DNA of 49,062 nt from an uncultured Mycoplasma sp. (GCA_946500895.1 CAMMXG010000001.1:64705-113766); one strand, 5' to 3'; shown: positions 8,676-18,223, numbered from the stretch's first letter. The notes: generated by a model from the sequence alone, not told the origin. A program made the numbers and translations.

Positions 8676-9488
8676 TTAGTTAAAATAAGCTTTTTTTATT
8701 CTATTTAGTGCTTCAATAATATATACTGAACACAATTTATACTCATTTATAATGATATCATAACCTTCATCATCATCACAGACAAAATTCCAATATTGTT
8801 TACCAATTAATAATTCTTCTTCACTAAAATATTGTTTTACTCTTTCCTGATTCCAATCACTATTCTCTCCAAACATATTATAAGCAGTAGCTAAATAAAT
8901 TCTTACACTTTCTTCAGAATTTTCTAAAGAGTTTTTTAAAATATAGTATTCATCTAATAAAGCTTCCTTCTCACTACGAGCCTTTTTAATATCTAAGTCG
9001 CCTCCAGCTTTCAATTCAATAATAAAATGCTCTTTTGTTTCAGGTTTATAAAAATGATTATCAGTCACATGTTTTTTCTTAAAACTATCTATATTTTTGG
9101 GCTTATAAGCCTGTAAACTTGTATAATCTTGTATCATTGGTTGAACGTGTTTATCATACTCATTAAGAATATTAGACTTCCTTTGAATTTGTTCTGGTAA
9201 AAGATATGAAGATATATTTTCAGTTACCACTTCATAAGATATTGTCGCTACATCATTAGACAATTTTTCTAATACTTTACCAAAACTAGAATCAAAAGAC
9301 CTACAAAAAGCAGAATAAAACATAAACTCATTTCCTAATTGAGAAACAAATGCATTATTTCTTTTAGAATTAATAACTCCTGTAGGATCATTTAATTCCT
9401 TCATATACCTAGTTTCAAATTTATCAACAAATTCTTTGATATTCCTTCTTACTTTTTCTCTAATTTGTTGCTCTTTTATTTTGTCCAT
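8676..9488 (-). CDS. Type II restriction endonuclease candidate (TdeIII-like)
   Basis: 270 residues. Direct partner of the adenine methyltransferase gene immediately upstream (8-base gap; the methyltransferase stop overlaps this gene's AGGAGG). The likely catalytic strand is HFIIELKAGGDLDIKKAR at about residue 155, carrying an E-x-K type nuclease motif followed by GGDLD, which recalls TdeIII-family enzymes. The N-terminal half is helical. The family match is from memory of motif style and is not certain. Recognition should match the methyltransferase target, so it must contain an adenine; GGNCC, the target of TdeIII itself, would not fit. An AT-rich R-M pair like this is often acquired horizontally. 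Confidence 0.6.
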   Translation of the reverse strand: MDKIKEQQIREKVRRNIKEFVDKFETRYMKELNDPTGVINSKRNNAFVSQLGNEFMFYSAFCRSFDSSFGKVLEKLSNDVATISYEVVTENISSYLLPEQIQRKSNILNEYDKHVQPMIQDYTSLQAYKPKNIDSFKKKHVTDNHFYKPETKEHFIIELKAGGDLDIKKARSEKEALLDEYYILKNSLENSEESVRIYLATAYNMFGENSDWNQERVKQYFSEEELLIGKQYWNFVCDDDEGYDIIINEYKLCSVYIIEALNRIKKAYFN

Positions 9489-9496
9489 AAAACCTC

Positions 9497-10648
9497 CTAA
9501 ATTTCATAATTAGTAATGATTAAATGTTCAGCCTTTTTATCATTTCTGTTTTTTATACTAACCAAATACTTTTTATCAAAAGATTTAATATAAAAATCAT
9601 CGACATTATATAAATTATAGATAAAATCAGTATTTTTTATTATTAACATAAATTTTGCTTTTGTAGTTTTTAAAAAATTAGCTAACCTGATTTGATCATT
9701 TTTTCCAAAAGTATTTTTTGCATAAGTTGAAAATTCTGTATCATAAGGTGGGTCCAAAAACATAAAATCTTCTTCTGTTAAATCAATTCTACTACAAAAA
9801 TCTTCAAAATCCAAATTAAAAATTTCTGTATTTTTCATATATTTTTTCAATTGAATTGAATTTAAATAATCAATCTTTTTACCAAAATCCTTTTTATTAT
9901 AAGTAATTCCACCATAAGGGACATTAAATTTTCCATTAGTATTATATCGAAACATAGCAGCATAACAATATTCTCTTATAAAATAAAATATAGCACAATA
10001 AAATTCATCGCCAATTCCTAACTCATCTCGATAATTATATAAGTATCGAAAATGCATATAATATGAGCTTTTAAAAGCACATTCAAAATTCTCTAATATG
10101 TTAATATCAGACATTTTTCCACGCTTAAGTTCTATTTTCCTCATTCGTTCAATTTTAGACAATAAATTCTTTTTTATTTCTAATAAAAAATTATCAATTC
10201 TTATATTAAAACTTTCAGAAAGTAAGCCATTAAATTCTTCAGAGTGATCCAAAACAAATTCATATATTTTATCGCTATAATTTATTTTTAATTTCTTACT
10301 ATTCTCACTTTCTTTATTTACTTGTTCAGAATAATTCTTATATAAAGATAACAACTCATTAGAATTATGATCAACTATTCTTTCAAGTAAAATCCAATTC
10401 TTATTTATCTCTTGTAATTTTTTTATAAATTTTTGATTATTGCTTTTAATCATATTATATAAAAGAATTAATTCATCAGATCTATCATTTATAATACTCT
10501 TACAACAATTCACATTTAAATAAACAGAGCCGCCACCAACAAAAGGTTCTATATATCGATTAAAATGATTAGGAAGATTAGATAATATGATAGGCAATTC
10601 TTTCTCTTTACCACCAGCCCATTTAATAAATGACTTTACATATGTCAT
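9497..10648 (-). CDS. D12-class (Dam-type) adenine-N6 DNA methyltransferase
   Basis: 383 residues. SAM-binding motif FIKWAGGKEKELPIIL at the N-terminus and FVGGGSVYLN (motif I), then DPPYDTEFSTY (motif IV, the catalytic DPPY) at about residue 290. These are in the alpha order of the Dam/MboIIA D12 class, which methylates adenine N6. It is about 100 residues longer than Dam; the extra length is a charged helical insertion between about residues 80 and 190, likely the target recognition region. AGGAGG lies seven bases before the ATG. Paired with the endonuclease 8 bases downstream. GATC is common for the class, but specificity is not visible here. Confidence 0.9.
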   Translation of the reverse strand: MTYVKSFIKWAGGKEKELPIILSNLPNHFNRYIEPFVGGGSVYLNVNCCKSIINDRSDELILLYNMIKSNNQKFIKKLQEINKNWILLERIVDHNSNELLSLYKNYSEQVNKESENSKKLKINYSDKIYEFVLDHSEEFNGLLSESFNIRIDNFLLEIKKNLLSKIERMRKIELKRGKMSDINILENFECAFKSSYYMHFRYLYNYRDELGIGDEFYCAIFYFIREYCYAAMFRYNTNGKFNVPYGGITYNKKDFGKKIDYLNSIQLKKYMKNTEIFNLDFEDFCSRIDLTEEDFMFLDPPYDTEFSTYAKNTFGKNDQIRLANFLKTTKAKFMLIIKNTDFIYNLYNVDDFYIKSFDKKYLVSIKNRNDKKAEHLIITNYEI

Positions 10649-10727
10649 ACGATAACCTCCTAAACAATATCTAATATAACTAATTATAACATAATATTTT
10701 AGATTAAAATATATATATAATTTAATA

Positions 10728-11552
10728 TTACTTTAATTTTTGACACTTTGAACAATAATAAGTACTTCTTCCGCCAACTTTTATATTAAGAATCTTTGTA
10801 CCACAAACAAAACAGTCTTCCCCTTCCCGTTTATGGACCTTTAAGTTTTGCTGAAAACGACCAGTAACTCCTAAACTAGAAGTATAACTACGAATCGTTG
10901 TTCCACCCATTTCAATTGCTTCTTTTATGATTTTACTAGCACCTTCAACAATTTTTTCACACTCTTTTTTGGTTAGAGCACCTGCTGATTTTAAAGGATT
11001 AACTTTAGCATAAAACAAAACTTCATTTGCATAAATATTACCAAGTCCACTGATAATGGTTTGATCAAGTAATGCTGTTTTAATAGGAATATGTTTATTT
11101 TTAAATTTTTGAAGCAAATAATCTGCTGTTAAATCTTTATCTCCCGGTTCTAATCCTTGCTTTCTTATACATTCTATATGTTCTAAATCTTGTTTTAAAA
11201 TCAAATTCATTCTTCCAAACTTACGCGTATCTGCATATCTTAAAGTTGTATCATCATCAAAGATAAAGATTACATGTTCATGTTTATCTTTAACTTCATT
11301 TCTATTTTTAATAAAGTATTTCCCTTCCATCCGAAGATGGGATAATAAGTAAAATTTTTCAGTTTCAAAAATAAGCCATTTACCTCTTCTTTTAATATCA
11401 ATAAAAGATTCTCCAACTAAATCTTTTTTAAAAGAATCCAAATCACTTTCAATCATCGGCTCATAATATACTTCTACTTCTTTAATTCTTTTATTTAAGA
11501 TTCTTCTCTTTAACGTATTTCTAACTGTTTCTACTTCTGCTATTTCTGGCAT
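10728..11552 (-). CDS. mutM: Formamidopyrimidine-DNA glycosylase (Fpg/MutM)
   Basis: 274 residues. Bifunctional DNA glycosylase/AP lyase removing 8-oxoguanine and other oxidised purines. The N-terminus MPEIAEVETV supplies the catalytic Pro-2 and Glu-3 after Met removal. RRGKWLIFE holds the conserved Lys, LLSHLRMEG and the QTIISGLGNIYANE block (H2TH region) are canonical, and the C-terminus is a four-Cys zinc finger (CFVCGTK, then YYCSKC). It follows polA by 8 bases in one operon, as in many Bacilli. Confidence 0.96.
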   Translation of the reverse strand: MPEIAEVETVRNTLKRRILNKRIKEVEVYYEPMIESDLDSFKKDLVGESFIDIKRRGKWLIFETEKFYLLSHLRMEGKYFIKNRNEVKDKHEHVIFIFDDDTTLRYADTRKFGRMNLILKQDLEHIECIRKQGLEPGDKDLTADYLLQKFKNKHIPIKTALLDQTIISGLGNIYANEVLFYAKVNPLKSAGALTKKECEKIVEGASKIIKEAIEMGGTTIRSYTSSLGVTGRFQQNLKVHKREGEDCFVCGTKILNIKVGGRSTYYCSKCQKLK

Positions 11553-11560
11553 AACCTCAC

Positions 11561-14137
11561 CTACTTAGCTTCATATAAATCTTTACCTTCAGCAATACCA
11601 ACTTTCAAAGGCACATCAAGTTTAATGACATTTTCCATAACATTTTTAACAATTTCTTTTACCTTTTCTTCTTCCTCTTTGATTGTATCAATCACTAGTT
11701 CATCATGAATTTGTAAAACCATCTTACTTTTAATATTATGCTTTTTAAACTCTTCAAAGACCAAAACCATTGCTTTCTTAATAATATCCGCACTAGTTCC
11801 TTGAATTGGTGTATTAAGTGCAATTCTCTCTCCACTAGAGCGTATCATATAATTACGATTATTTAATTCTTCAATCGTTCTTTTACGATTAAATAAAGTA
11901 CGCACCGAACCAGTTTCATAAGCCTCTTTAATAATATTATCCATATATTTCTTAACACCTGGATAAAGTTCATAATATTTATTAATAAAATCTTGAGCTT
12001 CTTTCCTACTAATATTAAGATTTTCTCCTAAACCAAAGCCACTAATACCATAAACAATACCAAATATGACTGCTTTCGCTGTTGACCTCATTAATTTCGT
12101 TACTTGTGATTCATCTACCCCATAAATATCAGCCGCAACTTTTGTGTGAATATCCGCATCATTTCTGAATGCATCAATCAATTCTTTTGAACCAGATATA
12201 TGAGCAAGAATACGAAGTTCAATTTGGGAATAATCGATACTTAAAAATAAATCATTGGTTGGCCTAAAAGCACGTCTAACCTTCCTTCCTTCTTCACCAC
12301 GAATAGGAATATTTTGTAAATTTGGTTCCACACTAGAAAGTCTACCGGTTCTAGTTAAAGTTTGTTTAAAAATAGTATGAATCTTTCCATCTGGAAATTT
12401 AGCATTTTCCAAACTAACTGTATAAGTAGAAATAATTTTACTATAATTTCGGTACTCTAAAATCAAATCAATAATTGGATGTTTTCCCCGTAATTTTTGC
12501 AATGTTGCTGCATCGGTTTTATAACCAGTTTGATTTTTCTTACCACTTTGAAGTTCTAACCTTTCAAACAACACTTCTCCAAGTTGTTTTGGACTAGATA
12601 TATTAAATTCCATACCTGCCATATTATATATTTCTCTTGATAAAATATTAAGTTTTGCTTCTGCTTCTTCTTTGACTTCTTCTAAAACTTTACTATCAAC
12701 TTTTACTCCAAAATGTTCCATATCAGCAAGAACACTAGCCAAAGGCATTTCTATATCTTTAAAAAGTTCATACATAGACTCGGTTTTAAGCCCATTAACA
12801 TATTCATCTCTTGTATCATAAATAAAGCGAGATTTTAAAACAATATCATTTTTTAGCTTCTCTATATCACTAAACTCTTTCTTTTTAGCATCAACATAAA
12901 ACTCGACATTAATTCCCTCTGCATGCATCAAATAAGCAATATCATCTTTCGTAAATCCTTTCAAAAGATAAGCAGCAATCATTAAATCATAATTAATTGG
13001 TATAATATTTAAATCATGTTTCATTAGAATTACATCCAAAGCTTTAGCATGATAAGTATATACAACTTTTCCCTCTAAAATATGAAGTAAATCACTAATA
13101 TATTTTGGATCTAAAAAATAATTATGTTCTTTATCACTAAGACCAATTCCTAAAATACTTCCTTTATGATAATTCTCATCATTAATCTCAACAAATACAC
13201 TTACTTCATCACCAAGAACTAATTTTGATAAATCATCTACTTCTACATATTCTATATCATCTTTTACTACTTCTTTTCTCTCAAAATTTTTAAGTAAAGA
13301 ATAAAACTCCAAAGATTCAAAAATATCGCCAAGTTCCTTTTCATCTGCCTCTTTATACTGAATATCATCAAAACTGATATTTAAAGGAACTTCTTTATAG
13401 ATCGTTGCAATTTCTTTACTCATAAAAGCATTATCACGATCAAGCTCTAATTTTTCTTTGGTTTTACCTTTAATCAAATCGATATTTTCATAAATACCTT
13501 CTAAAGAACCATATTCTTGAAGTAATTTTAAAGCTGTTTTCTCACCAATTCCTTTTACTCCGGGAATATTATCAGATGAATCTCCTGCTAATGCTTTTAA
13601 ATCAATAATTTTAATTGGATCTATTCCATAGGCCTCTTTAAAAGTTTCCTCATTGTACCTAATAAAACCAGTCTGTTTTAAAAGTTTCACGTCAACATCA
13701 AAACTAATAAGTTGTAATAAATCTTTATCACTCGATATAATAGTCGCATCATACTCTTTATTCTCTTCTGCCCTATGAGCAAGTGTCCCAATAATATCAT
13801 CTGCCTCATATGGTTCTAATTCTAAATATTTAATCCCCATTGCATCAAGTATTTTTCTAGCAACAGGCATTTGCTTAATTAAATCATCTGGAGTTGCTTG
13901 TCTTCCTTCTTTATAAAAATCATATTTTTGTTTCCGAAAATTCTTACCTATATCAAAAGCAACTGCTATATATTCTGGATTTTCTTCATTAATAATTTTA
14001 TTCATCATGGAAGTAAAACCATATAATGCATTGGTTGGAAATCCTTTACTATTACGCATAATATTTCCTGTATAAGCTGTCGCATAATAACTTCGAAACA
14101 TCAAATTATTTCCATCAACCAAAATAACTTTTTTCAT
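11561..14137 (-). CDS. polA: DNA polymerase I
   Basis: 858 residues. Domain order: 5'-nuclease (1 to about 285; ILVDGNNLMFRSYYA, EADDIIGTLA, ALAGDSSDNIPGVKGIGEKTA), a degenerate 3'-5' exonuclease-like region (about 290-450), and the family A polymerase domain (about 450-858; SSVEPNLQNIPIRGEEGRK, LSIDYSQIELR, TKAVIFGIVYG-type O helix, LQIHDELVID). Exo motif I DxE is replaced by VFVEINDEN, so proofreading is probably absent, as in the Bacillus enzymes. The ATG at 14137 follows AGAGGTGG; an upstream TTG at 14161 is unlikely. It acts in Okazaki fragment processing and repair, with mutM in the same operon. Confidence 0.96.
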   Translation of the reverse strand: MKKVILVDGNNLMFRSYYATAYTGNIMRNSKGFPTNALYGFTSMMNKIINEENPEYIAVAFDIGKNFRKQKYDFYKEGRQATPDDLIKQMPVARKILDAMGIKYLELEPYEADDIIGTLAHRAEENKEYDATIISSDKDLLQLISFDVDVKLLKQTGFIRYNEETFKEAYGIDPIKIIDLKALAGDSSDNIPGVKGIGEKTALKLLQEYGSLEGIYENIDLIKGKTKEKLELDRDNAFMSKEIATIYKEVPLNISFDDIQYKEADEKELGDIFESLEFYSLLKNFERKEVVKDDIEYVEVDDLSKLVLGDEVSVFVEINDENYHKGSILGIGLSDKEHNYFLDPKYISDLLHILEGKVVYTYHAKALDVILMKHDLNIIPINYDLMIAAYLLKGFTKDDIAYLMHAEGINVEFYVDAKKKEFSDIEKLKNDIVLKSRFIYDTRDEYVNGLKTESMYELFKDIEMPLASVLADMEHFGVKVDSKVLEEVKEEAEAKLNILSREIYNMAGMEFNISSPKQLGEVLFERLELQSGKKNQTGYKTDAATLQKLRGKHPIIDLILEYRNYSKIISTYTVSLENAKFPDGKIHTIFKQTLTRTGRLSSVEPNLQNIPIRGEEGRKVRRAFRPTNDLFLSIDYSQIELRILAHISGSKELIDAFRNDADIHTKVAADIYGVDESQVTKLMRSTAKAVIFGIVYGISGFGLGENLNISRKEAQDFINKYYELYPGVKKYMDNIIKEAYETGSVRTLFNRKRTIEELNNRNYMIRSSGERIALNTPIQGTSADIIKKAMVLVFEEFKKHNIKSKMVLQIHDELVIDTIKEEEEKVKEIVKNVMENVIKLDVPLKVGIAEGKDLYEAK

Positions 14138-14162
14138 ATATCCACCTCTAATATCTATCAAA

Positions 14163-14171
14163 ATTATATCA
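14163..14171 (-). promoter_or_regulatory. Extended -10 promoter of polA-mutM
   Basis: Minus strand TGATATAAT, an extended -10 box, lies 25 bases before the polA start and just after the terminator of the upstream gene. No convincing -35 is visible, consistent with an extended -10. Confidence 0.45.
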
Positions 14172-14185
14172 TATTTACCGAAAAG

Positions 14186-14214
14186 AAAAAAGGAATAACA
14201 CCAAATATTATTCC
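14186..14214 (-). terminator. Terminator after kinase-like gene
   Basis: Minus strand GGAATAA, 9-base loop, TTATTCC, then six T. Confidence 0.8.
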
Positions 14215-14216
14215 CA

Positions 14217-14993
14217 TTATTTTTTTAAATCAATAACTCTTTCTAATACCATAACATCCCGCTCATATTTTAATTTATCTTCATCAACAATTGTATCTCT
14301 TAACATTTTTGCATCTCTTAAATAAACAATATCTTTTCCAAGCAATTTTTCTAAATAACTTCGAAACTCAATAATAAAATCAATGATAGAACCATCTTTT
14401 CCTTTACTTTGATACATATCCTTTAACTTAGAATGACTAGAAATAACATCTAAAAATAATCCATCTACTAAAAAATACATTATTTCTAAATTAAAACCAT
14501 ATAAATTGCTTCTTAATAATTCCTCGTAACCTTTATCACTCATACTATATTCTAAAGTATCGATAATATACATTCGATATCCCATTAAAATATTATACAT
14601 AACATCATATACCTGAACACCACATTGAGATAAAGATTCTATATCTTTTACAGCTAATCTAATTAATTTAATAAAATGATCTAAATTAACATTAAGCGGA
14701 TTAAATTGGCATAAATTTTTAGCCTTTTTATATGGGGTAACATCTCCAATAACTTGATTATTTAACATAATTACAGCTTTTGGAAAAACAAAAGTAGAAG
14801 ACGAAATATTTCTAAATTGTAGTATTTCTTCTTTTCTCAAAACTCCTTCAAAATCACGATCAAAATAACTATGATAAAATTTATATACAACCTTAGACTC
14901 TCTATCTTTATAACAAACACCTTGCGAACCTTGTCCTAAATAAATCAAAGAATGAATAAAATTATCTACTTCACTTATAGCATGAAATATCAT
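14217..14993 (-). CDS. Divergent protein-kinase-fold protein
   Basis: 258 residues, no named family recognised. The N-terminus has a kinase-like glycine loop, LGQGSQGVCYKD (about 18-30), followed by VVYKFYHSYF where Lys could be the ATP-binding lysine. At about residue 124 QVYDVMYNILMG resembles the catalytic loop with D and N at kinase spacing, followed by MYIIDTLEYS where D could chelate the metal. The C-terminal third is helical. This layout suggests an aminoglycoside phosphotransferase/small kinase fold with unknown substrate. It is a single-gene unit with its own terminator, behind AGGGGG five bases before the ATG. Kinase assignment is inference from motif spacing. Confidence 0.65.
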   Translation of the reverse strand: MIFHAISEVDNFIHSLIYLGQGSQGVCYKDRESKVVYKFYHSYFDRDFEGVLRKEEILQFRNISSSTFVFPKAVIMLNNQVIGDVTPYKKAKNLCQFNPLNVNLDHFIKLIRLAVKDIESLSQCGVQVYDVMYNILMGYRMYIIDTLEYSMSDKGYEELLRSNLYGFNLEIMYFLVDGLFLDVISSHSKLKDMYQSKGKDGSIIDFIIEFRSYLEKLLGKDIVYLRDAKMLRDTIVDEDKLKYERDVMVLERVIDLKK

Positions 14994-15049
14994 ATAATCC
15001 CCCTCATTTAGGCAATTATCATAACACTACTAATGCACGAAGTCAAATG

Positions 15050-15084
15050 AAAAAAGCATCCAACTCATTTAATGAATCAGATGC
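15050..15084 (-). terminator. Terminator after AI-2E family transporter gene
   Basis: Minus strand GCATC with an inner ATTCATTAAATGAGT stem, closed by GATGC and six T. Confidence 0.75.
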
Positions 15085-15107
15085 AACCTAAATTGATTTA
15101 ATAATAC

Positions 15108-16259
15108 TTAAGTACTTTTCTTTCTCACAATAATTTTCTTACTATTTTTAGCTTCTGTTCGATAATTAACATCCGTAGCAATAATACTATAGCAAATAGA
15201 AGCAATCGGAACACTGACAAGCATACCAACTACACCAGCTAAACTTGCTCCAATAGTAACAGCAACAAACACCCATATACCAGGAAGCCCTACAGATTTA
15301 CCAACCACTTTTGGATAAATTAAATTTCCTTCAAATTGTTGTAAAATAAGAATAAAGATAACAAAAATCAAAGCTTTAATAGGACTAACCATAAAGATTA
15401 AAAAGGCTCCTACAATTGTTCCAATAAAAGCACCATAAACTGGTATTAAAGCAGTTACACCAATTAAAACAGAAATGGTTGCAGCATAAGGAATACCAAG
15501 AATTAACATACCAATAAAACATAGTACCCCAATAATAACTGCTTCTAAACATTGCCCACTAACAAAACTAGCACAAATCCGATTAGATAATTTAGCTATA
15601 TCTCTAATCTTACTAACTTTACTAGTTGGAAGATAAGCTCTTAAAACTTTATTTAATTGTAGTAACAATTTTTCTTTTTGAGCAAGTAAATAGATAGCAA
15701 ACACAACAGCGATCACAAAATTAACAATTACACTAATAACATTAGTAGCAACTCCCAAAGTAATCTCTAATATTTGATCACTATTATTTTTAATAAAATC
15801 AATCGCCACATCACCAAAATTTTTAATTCCTTCTTCTATTTCCACTACAATATTTGGATCTATATTAAATCGATCTAATAAATTTCTAACATTCTCTTCA
15901 TACATCGGCATGTTATCTACAAATAAATCAAATGTATTTTTAAGTTGGGGAATAATAAGTAACAATAAAATAATAATAAAAGCAAAAATAATAGCTAAAG
16001 ATAAGATAAGACTAATTGTTCTTTTACTTTTATTACTCATTTTCGATTTATTAAGTAATTTCTTTTCTATTAAATTAATTAAAATATTAAGAACAAAAGC
16101 TATAACTATACCTATTATAAAAGGCATTAAAAGTTTAATTAGAAATCCTAAAAAATTCCATATTTCTTTAATATGAATAAAAGCAAAGATTAAAACTACT
16201 GCAAAGAAAACAATCTTAAGAATTTCTTTTTTATTATCTTTTGTTATCACACACATCAC
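15108..16259 (-). CDS. AI-2E family transporter (PerM/YtvI-like permease)
   Basis: About 380 residues with seven or eight membrane helices: a pair near the N-terminus (about 15-60), one at about 80-105, and a C-terminal cluster from about 170. Family blocks include the hydrophobic VVFAIYLLAQKEKLL, the LILGIPYAATISVLIGV stretch, LIPVYGAFIGTIVGA and VGKSVGLPGIWVFVAV. Members export small molecules or act as ion-coupled antiporters; the autoinducer-2 name comes from one member and need not apply. Start is uncertain: the GTG at 16250 has AGGTGA five bases upstream and may be the real one. Stands alone with its own terminator. Confidence 0.88.
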   Translation of the reverse strand: MMCVITKDNKKEILKIVFFAVVLIFAFIHIKEIWNFLGFLIKLLMPFIIGIVIAFVLNILINLIEKKLLNKSKMSNKSKRTISLILSLAIIFAFIIILLLLIIPQLKNTFDLFVDNMPMYEENVRNLLDRFNIDPNIVVEIEEGIKNFGDVAIDFIKNNSDQILEITLGVATNVISVIVNFVIAVVFAIYLLAQKEKLLLQLNKVLRAYLPTSKVSKIRDIAKLSNRICASFVSGQCLEAVIIGVLCFIGMLILGIPYAATISVLIGVTALIPVYGAFIGTIVGAFLIFMVSPIKALIFVIFILILQQFEGNLIYPKVVGKSVGLPGIWVFVAVTIGASLAGVVGMLVSVPIASICYSIIATDVNYRTEAKNSKKIIVRKKST

Positions 16260-16318
16260 CTATCACTATTATAATATAAACCACCAAAAAAAGAAACGAT
16301 TAAAAACCTTTTTCAACT

Positions 16319-16340
16319 AAAAAGCACTATTTAAGTGCTT
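16319..16340 (-). terminator. Terminator at end of Rpn-like gene
   Basis: Minus strand AAGCACT, short loop, AGTGCTT and T-run; it overlaps the last codons of the gene. Confidence 0.7.
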
Positions 16341-17170
16341 CAATTTCATTTTTAGTTAAACCTGTAGCTTGAGTAATACTAACAATATCAAGATTCATCT
16401 CTAATAAATTTCTAGCTATTTCAATTTTTTCCTGACGTCTACCCTCAATCTGACCTTCAGCCATTCCTCTCTCTTTCGCATCTCTTTCTACATCATTTAT
16501 TTTATCATAGATTCCTCTAACTTCTTCATCATTTACAAATCTCTCCATAAATGCTAATGCTCTTTCCATGTTCTCATCACCCTCCGATATTTTTTTCATT
16601 TCTTCTACACTCCCCGCTTTGATAAATTTAAGCCATTTTAAAAATCTGCCTTCATGTTTATTGTATACCATTTTGCTTACTAAATCAAGCCTTACTAAAT
16701 ACATTTCTAAGTATTCATCTTTCATTCTTCCATAATTGAATTTATTTACAAATCCATAATTATTTAACACTTGAAAATTATTTAAATGATAATTTTCTTC
16801 CATTAAATTAATACTGATTACTTTCTTAGCAAGCATATAGTCTTCCCCTTGTTCTAATTGGTCTGAAAATGCTCTTGCTAAATATGATAAGCTTTTCTTA
16901 AATTCTCTTTCCCGGATAGTAGTATACATTTCTAAAGATACGATTTCATCGGTATCTAAATATACCATTAAATCGCCATAGAAAATCTTTTTATTTCTTT
17001 TAGTGCCATGCATTTCAATCTCTGTAGTTACTTTAAGACCAACTACTTTTTTCTTTACTCCGATATAATCAAAAAAAAGAATTTAAAAAATCACTTAAAA
17101 ATCTTTCTTCTTTAAATAAATGTTTAAAGCAGATATCATCGGTTAAATTTTTAAAAATCTTAGTTTGCAT
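16327..17170 (-). pseudogene. Rpn/PD-(D/E)XK nuclease family transposase-like gene, frameshifted at a T8 run
   Basis: The ATG at 17170 has AAGGAGG six bases upstream and begins MQTKIFKNLTDDICFKHLF, a typical Rpn-family opening, but the frame stops after about 34 residues at a run of eight T (17071-17078, minus strand). Removing one T restores SFFDYIGVKKKVVGLK and joins the long downstream frame (from about 17070 to 16327), which carries FYGDLMVYLDTDEIVSLEM and the C-terminal helix and HTH-like ending of the family. The full product would be about 280 residues. The family core is D...ExQ; here the E is followed by M and Y, so nuclease activity is doubtful even if the frame is restored. A phase-variable tract, a recent mutation or an assembly error are all possible. 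Confidence 0.8.
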
Positions 17171-17270
17171 ATAATTCCTCCTTCCTCTAAGATTTAGTTT
17201 CTATCTTAACATAAGGAAGTGTCGAATTTTGTCAAACCGTGGAAAACCCTTTTTAAAAGTTTTAAAAATG

Positions 17271-17301
17271 AAAAAAAGTATTAATAATCTTCATTAATAC
17301 T
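17271..17301 (-). terminator. Terminator after divIVA
   Basis: Minus strand AGTATTAAT, 7-base loop, ATTAATACT, then seven T; overlaps the stop codon. Confidence 0.8.
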
Positions 17302-17706
17302 ATCAATAAATTCCATTTGTTCATCTACAACACTTTTAAGTCTTCGTTTAAATACAACGACTCTTCTTTTTAATGTTTCCGCATCTTGTTCTATTTTATC
17401 AGCTTTTAAAAGTGCATCATTAACAATTCTTGATGCGTTCCTTCGTGCATCTTCAATAACACCTTTTGCTTCATCCCGAGCTACCCTCTTAATTTGATTA
17501 GAAGCATCCTCTGCTACAACCAAAGCTCGATTAAGAGTATTCTCCATATTCTGATATTTTACTAATTCCTTTTTTAAATTCTCAATTTCTTCATCTTGCT
17601 TTTTTAACTTAGCTAACATAGACTCATACTCTTCAGTTACTTGATTAACAAAATGATTAACTTCAATTTTATTATAACCACTGATACTTGTATTAAACTT
17701 TCTCAA
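17281..17706 (-). CDS. divIVA: DivIVA domain protein
   Basis: 141 residues. The N-terminal lipid-binding domain is recognisable: FNTSISGYNKIEVNHFVNQV, matching the DivIVA F-x(4)-x-GY-x-x-x-EVD/N-x-FL pattern. A long coiled coil follows (about residues 25-135), rich in E, K and A, which would give parallel dimers and higher assemblies. It marks curved membrane at division sites and poles. It lies 34 bases downstream of sepF, a conserved cell-division neighbourhood. It is shorter than Bacillus DivIVA (164), with a short tail. Confidence 0.9.
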   Translation of the reverse strand: MRKFNTSISGYNKIEVNHFVNQVTEEYESMLAKLKKQDEEIENLKKELVKYQNMENTLNRALVVAEDASNQIKRVARDEAKGVIEDARRNASRIVNDALLKADKIEQDAETLKRRVVVFKRRLKSVVDEQMEFIDSINEDY

Positions 17707-17740
17707 AAGTGCTCACCACCTAGACAAACTTAAACTTATT

Positions 17741-18148
17741 TTACCATTCTTCTTCTACATCTGATTTATTCTTTTCTGATTCATCAGAAATTTTACCTTG
17801 AACATTAACATTCTTTGGTGTACATAAATAAATTCCTACACCAATCTTTTGCATTGTTCCACCAATTGCATAAATACAACCACTTAAAAAATCTATAATT
17901 CTCTTAGCTTGGTCAGAAGTAACTCTCTTAAGGTTTACAACCACACTATTTCTATTCTTTAAGTGATCAGCGATTTGTTGTGATTCAGAGTATGCTCTGG
18001 GTTCAAGCAAAATCATTTTATTACCAGACTTATCTGCTTCTGCTAAAGCATCTGCCTCACTTATATTATAAAACTCATCTTCTGTTCCAGTCAAAGTATC
18101 ATCATCATCTACATCTTTAAAAAGATTTTTTAATTTTCCTAGAGCCAT
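17741..18148 (-). CDS. sepF: Cell division protein SepF
   Basis: 135 residues. SepF bundles FtsZ filaments and tethers them to the membrane. The N-terminus MALGKLKNLFKDV fits the amphipathic membrane helix; a linker is rich in acidic residues; the core (about 43-115) has ILLEPRAYSESQQIADHL, VVVNLKRVTSDQAKRIIDFL and SGCIYAIGGTMQKIG, all canonical. GGAGGAG precedes the start. Followed by divIVA. Confidence 0.95.
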   Translation of the reverse strand: MALGKLKNLFKDVDDDDTLTGTEDEFYNISEADALAEADKSGNKMILLEPRAYSESQQIADHLKNRNSVVVNLKRVTSDQAKRIIDFLSGCIYAIGGTMQKIGVGIYLCTPKNVNVQGKISDESEKNKSDVEEEW

Positions 18149-18223
18149 TATGCACTCCTCCTATTATTAAATTACTCTTTTATTCTATCAAATATTTGAA
18201 AATAATGCAATAGCTCTAATAAG

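Noticed and set aside
8676-9488. GGNCC specificity for the restriction enzyme by analogy with TdeIII
   Set aside because: The partner methyltransferase is of the D12 adenine class, and GGNCC need not contain adenine; specificity is left open.
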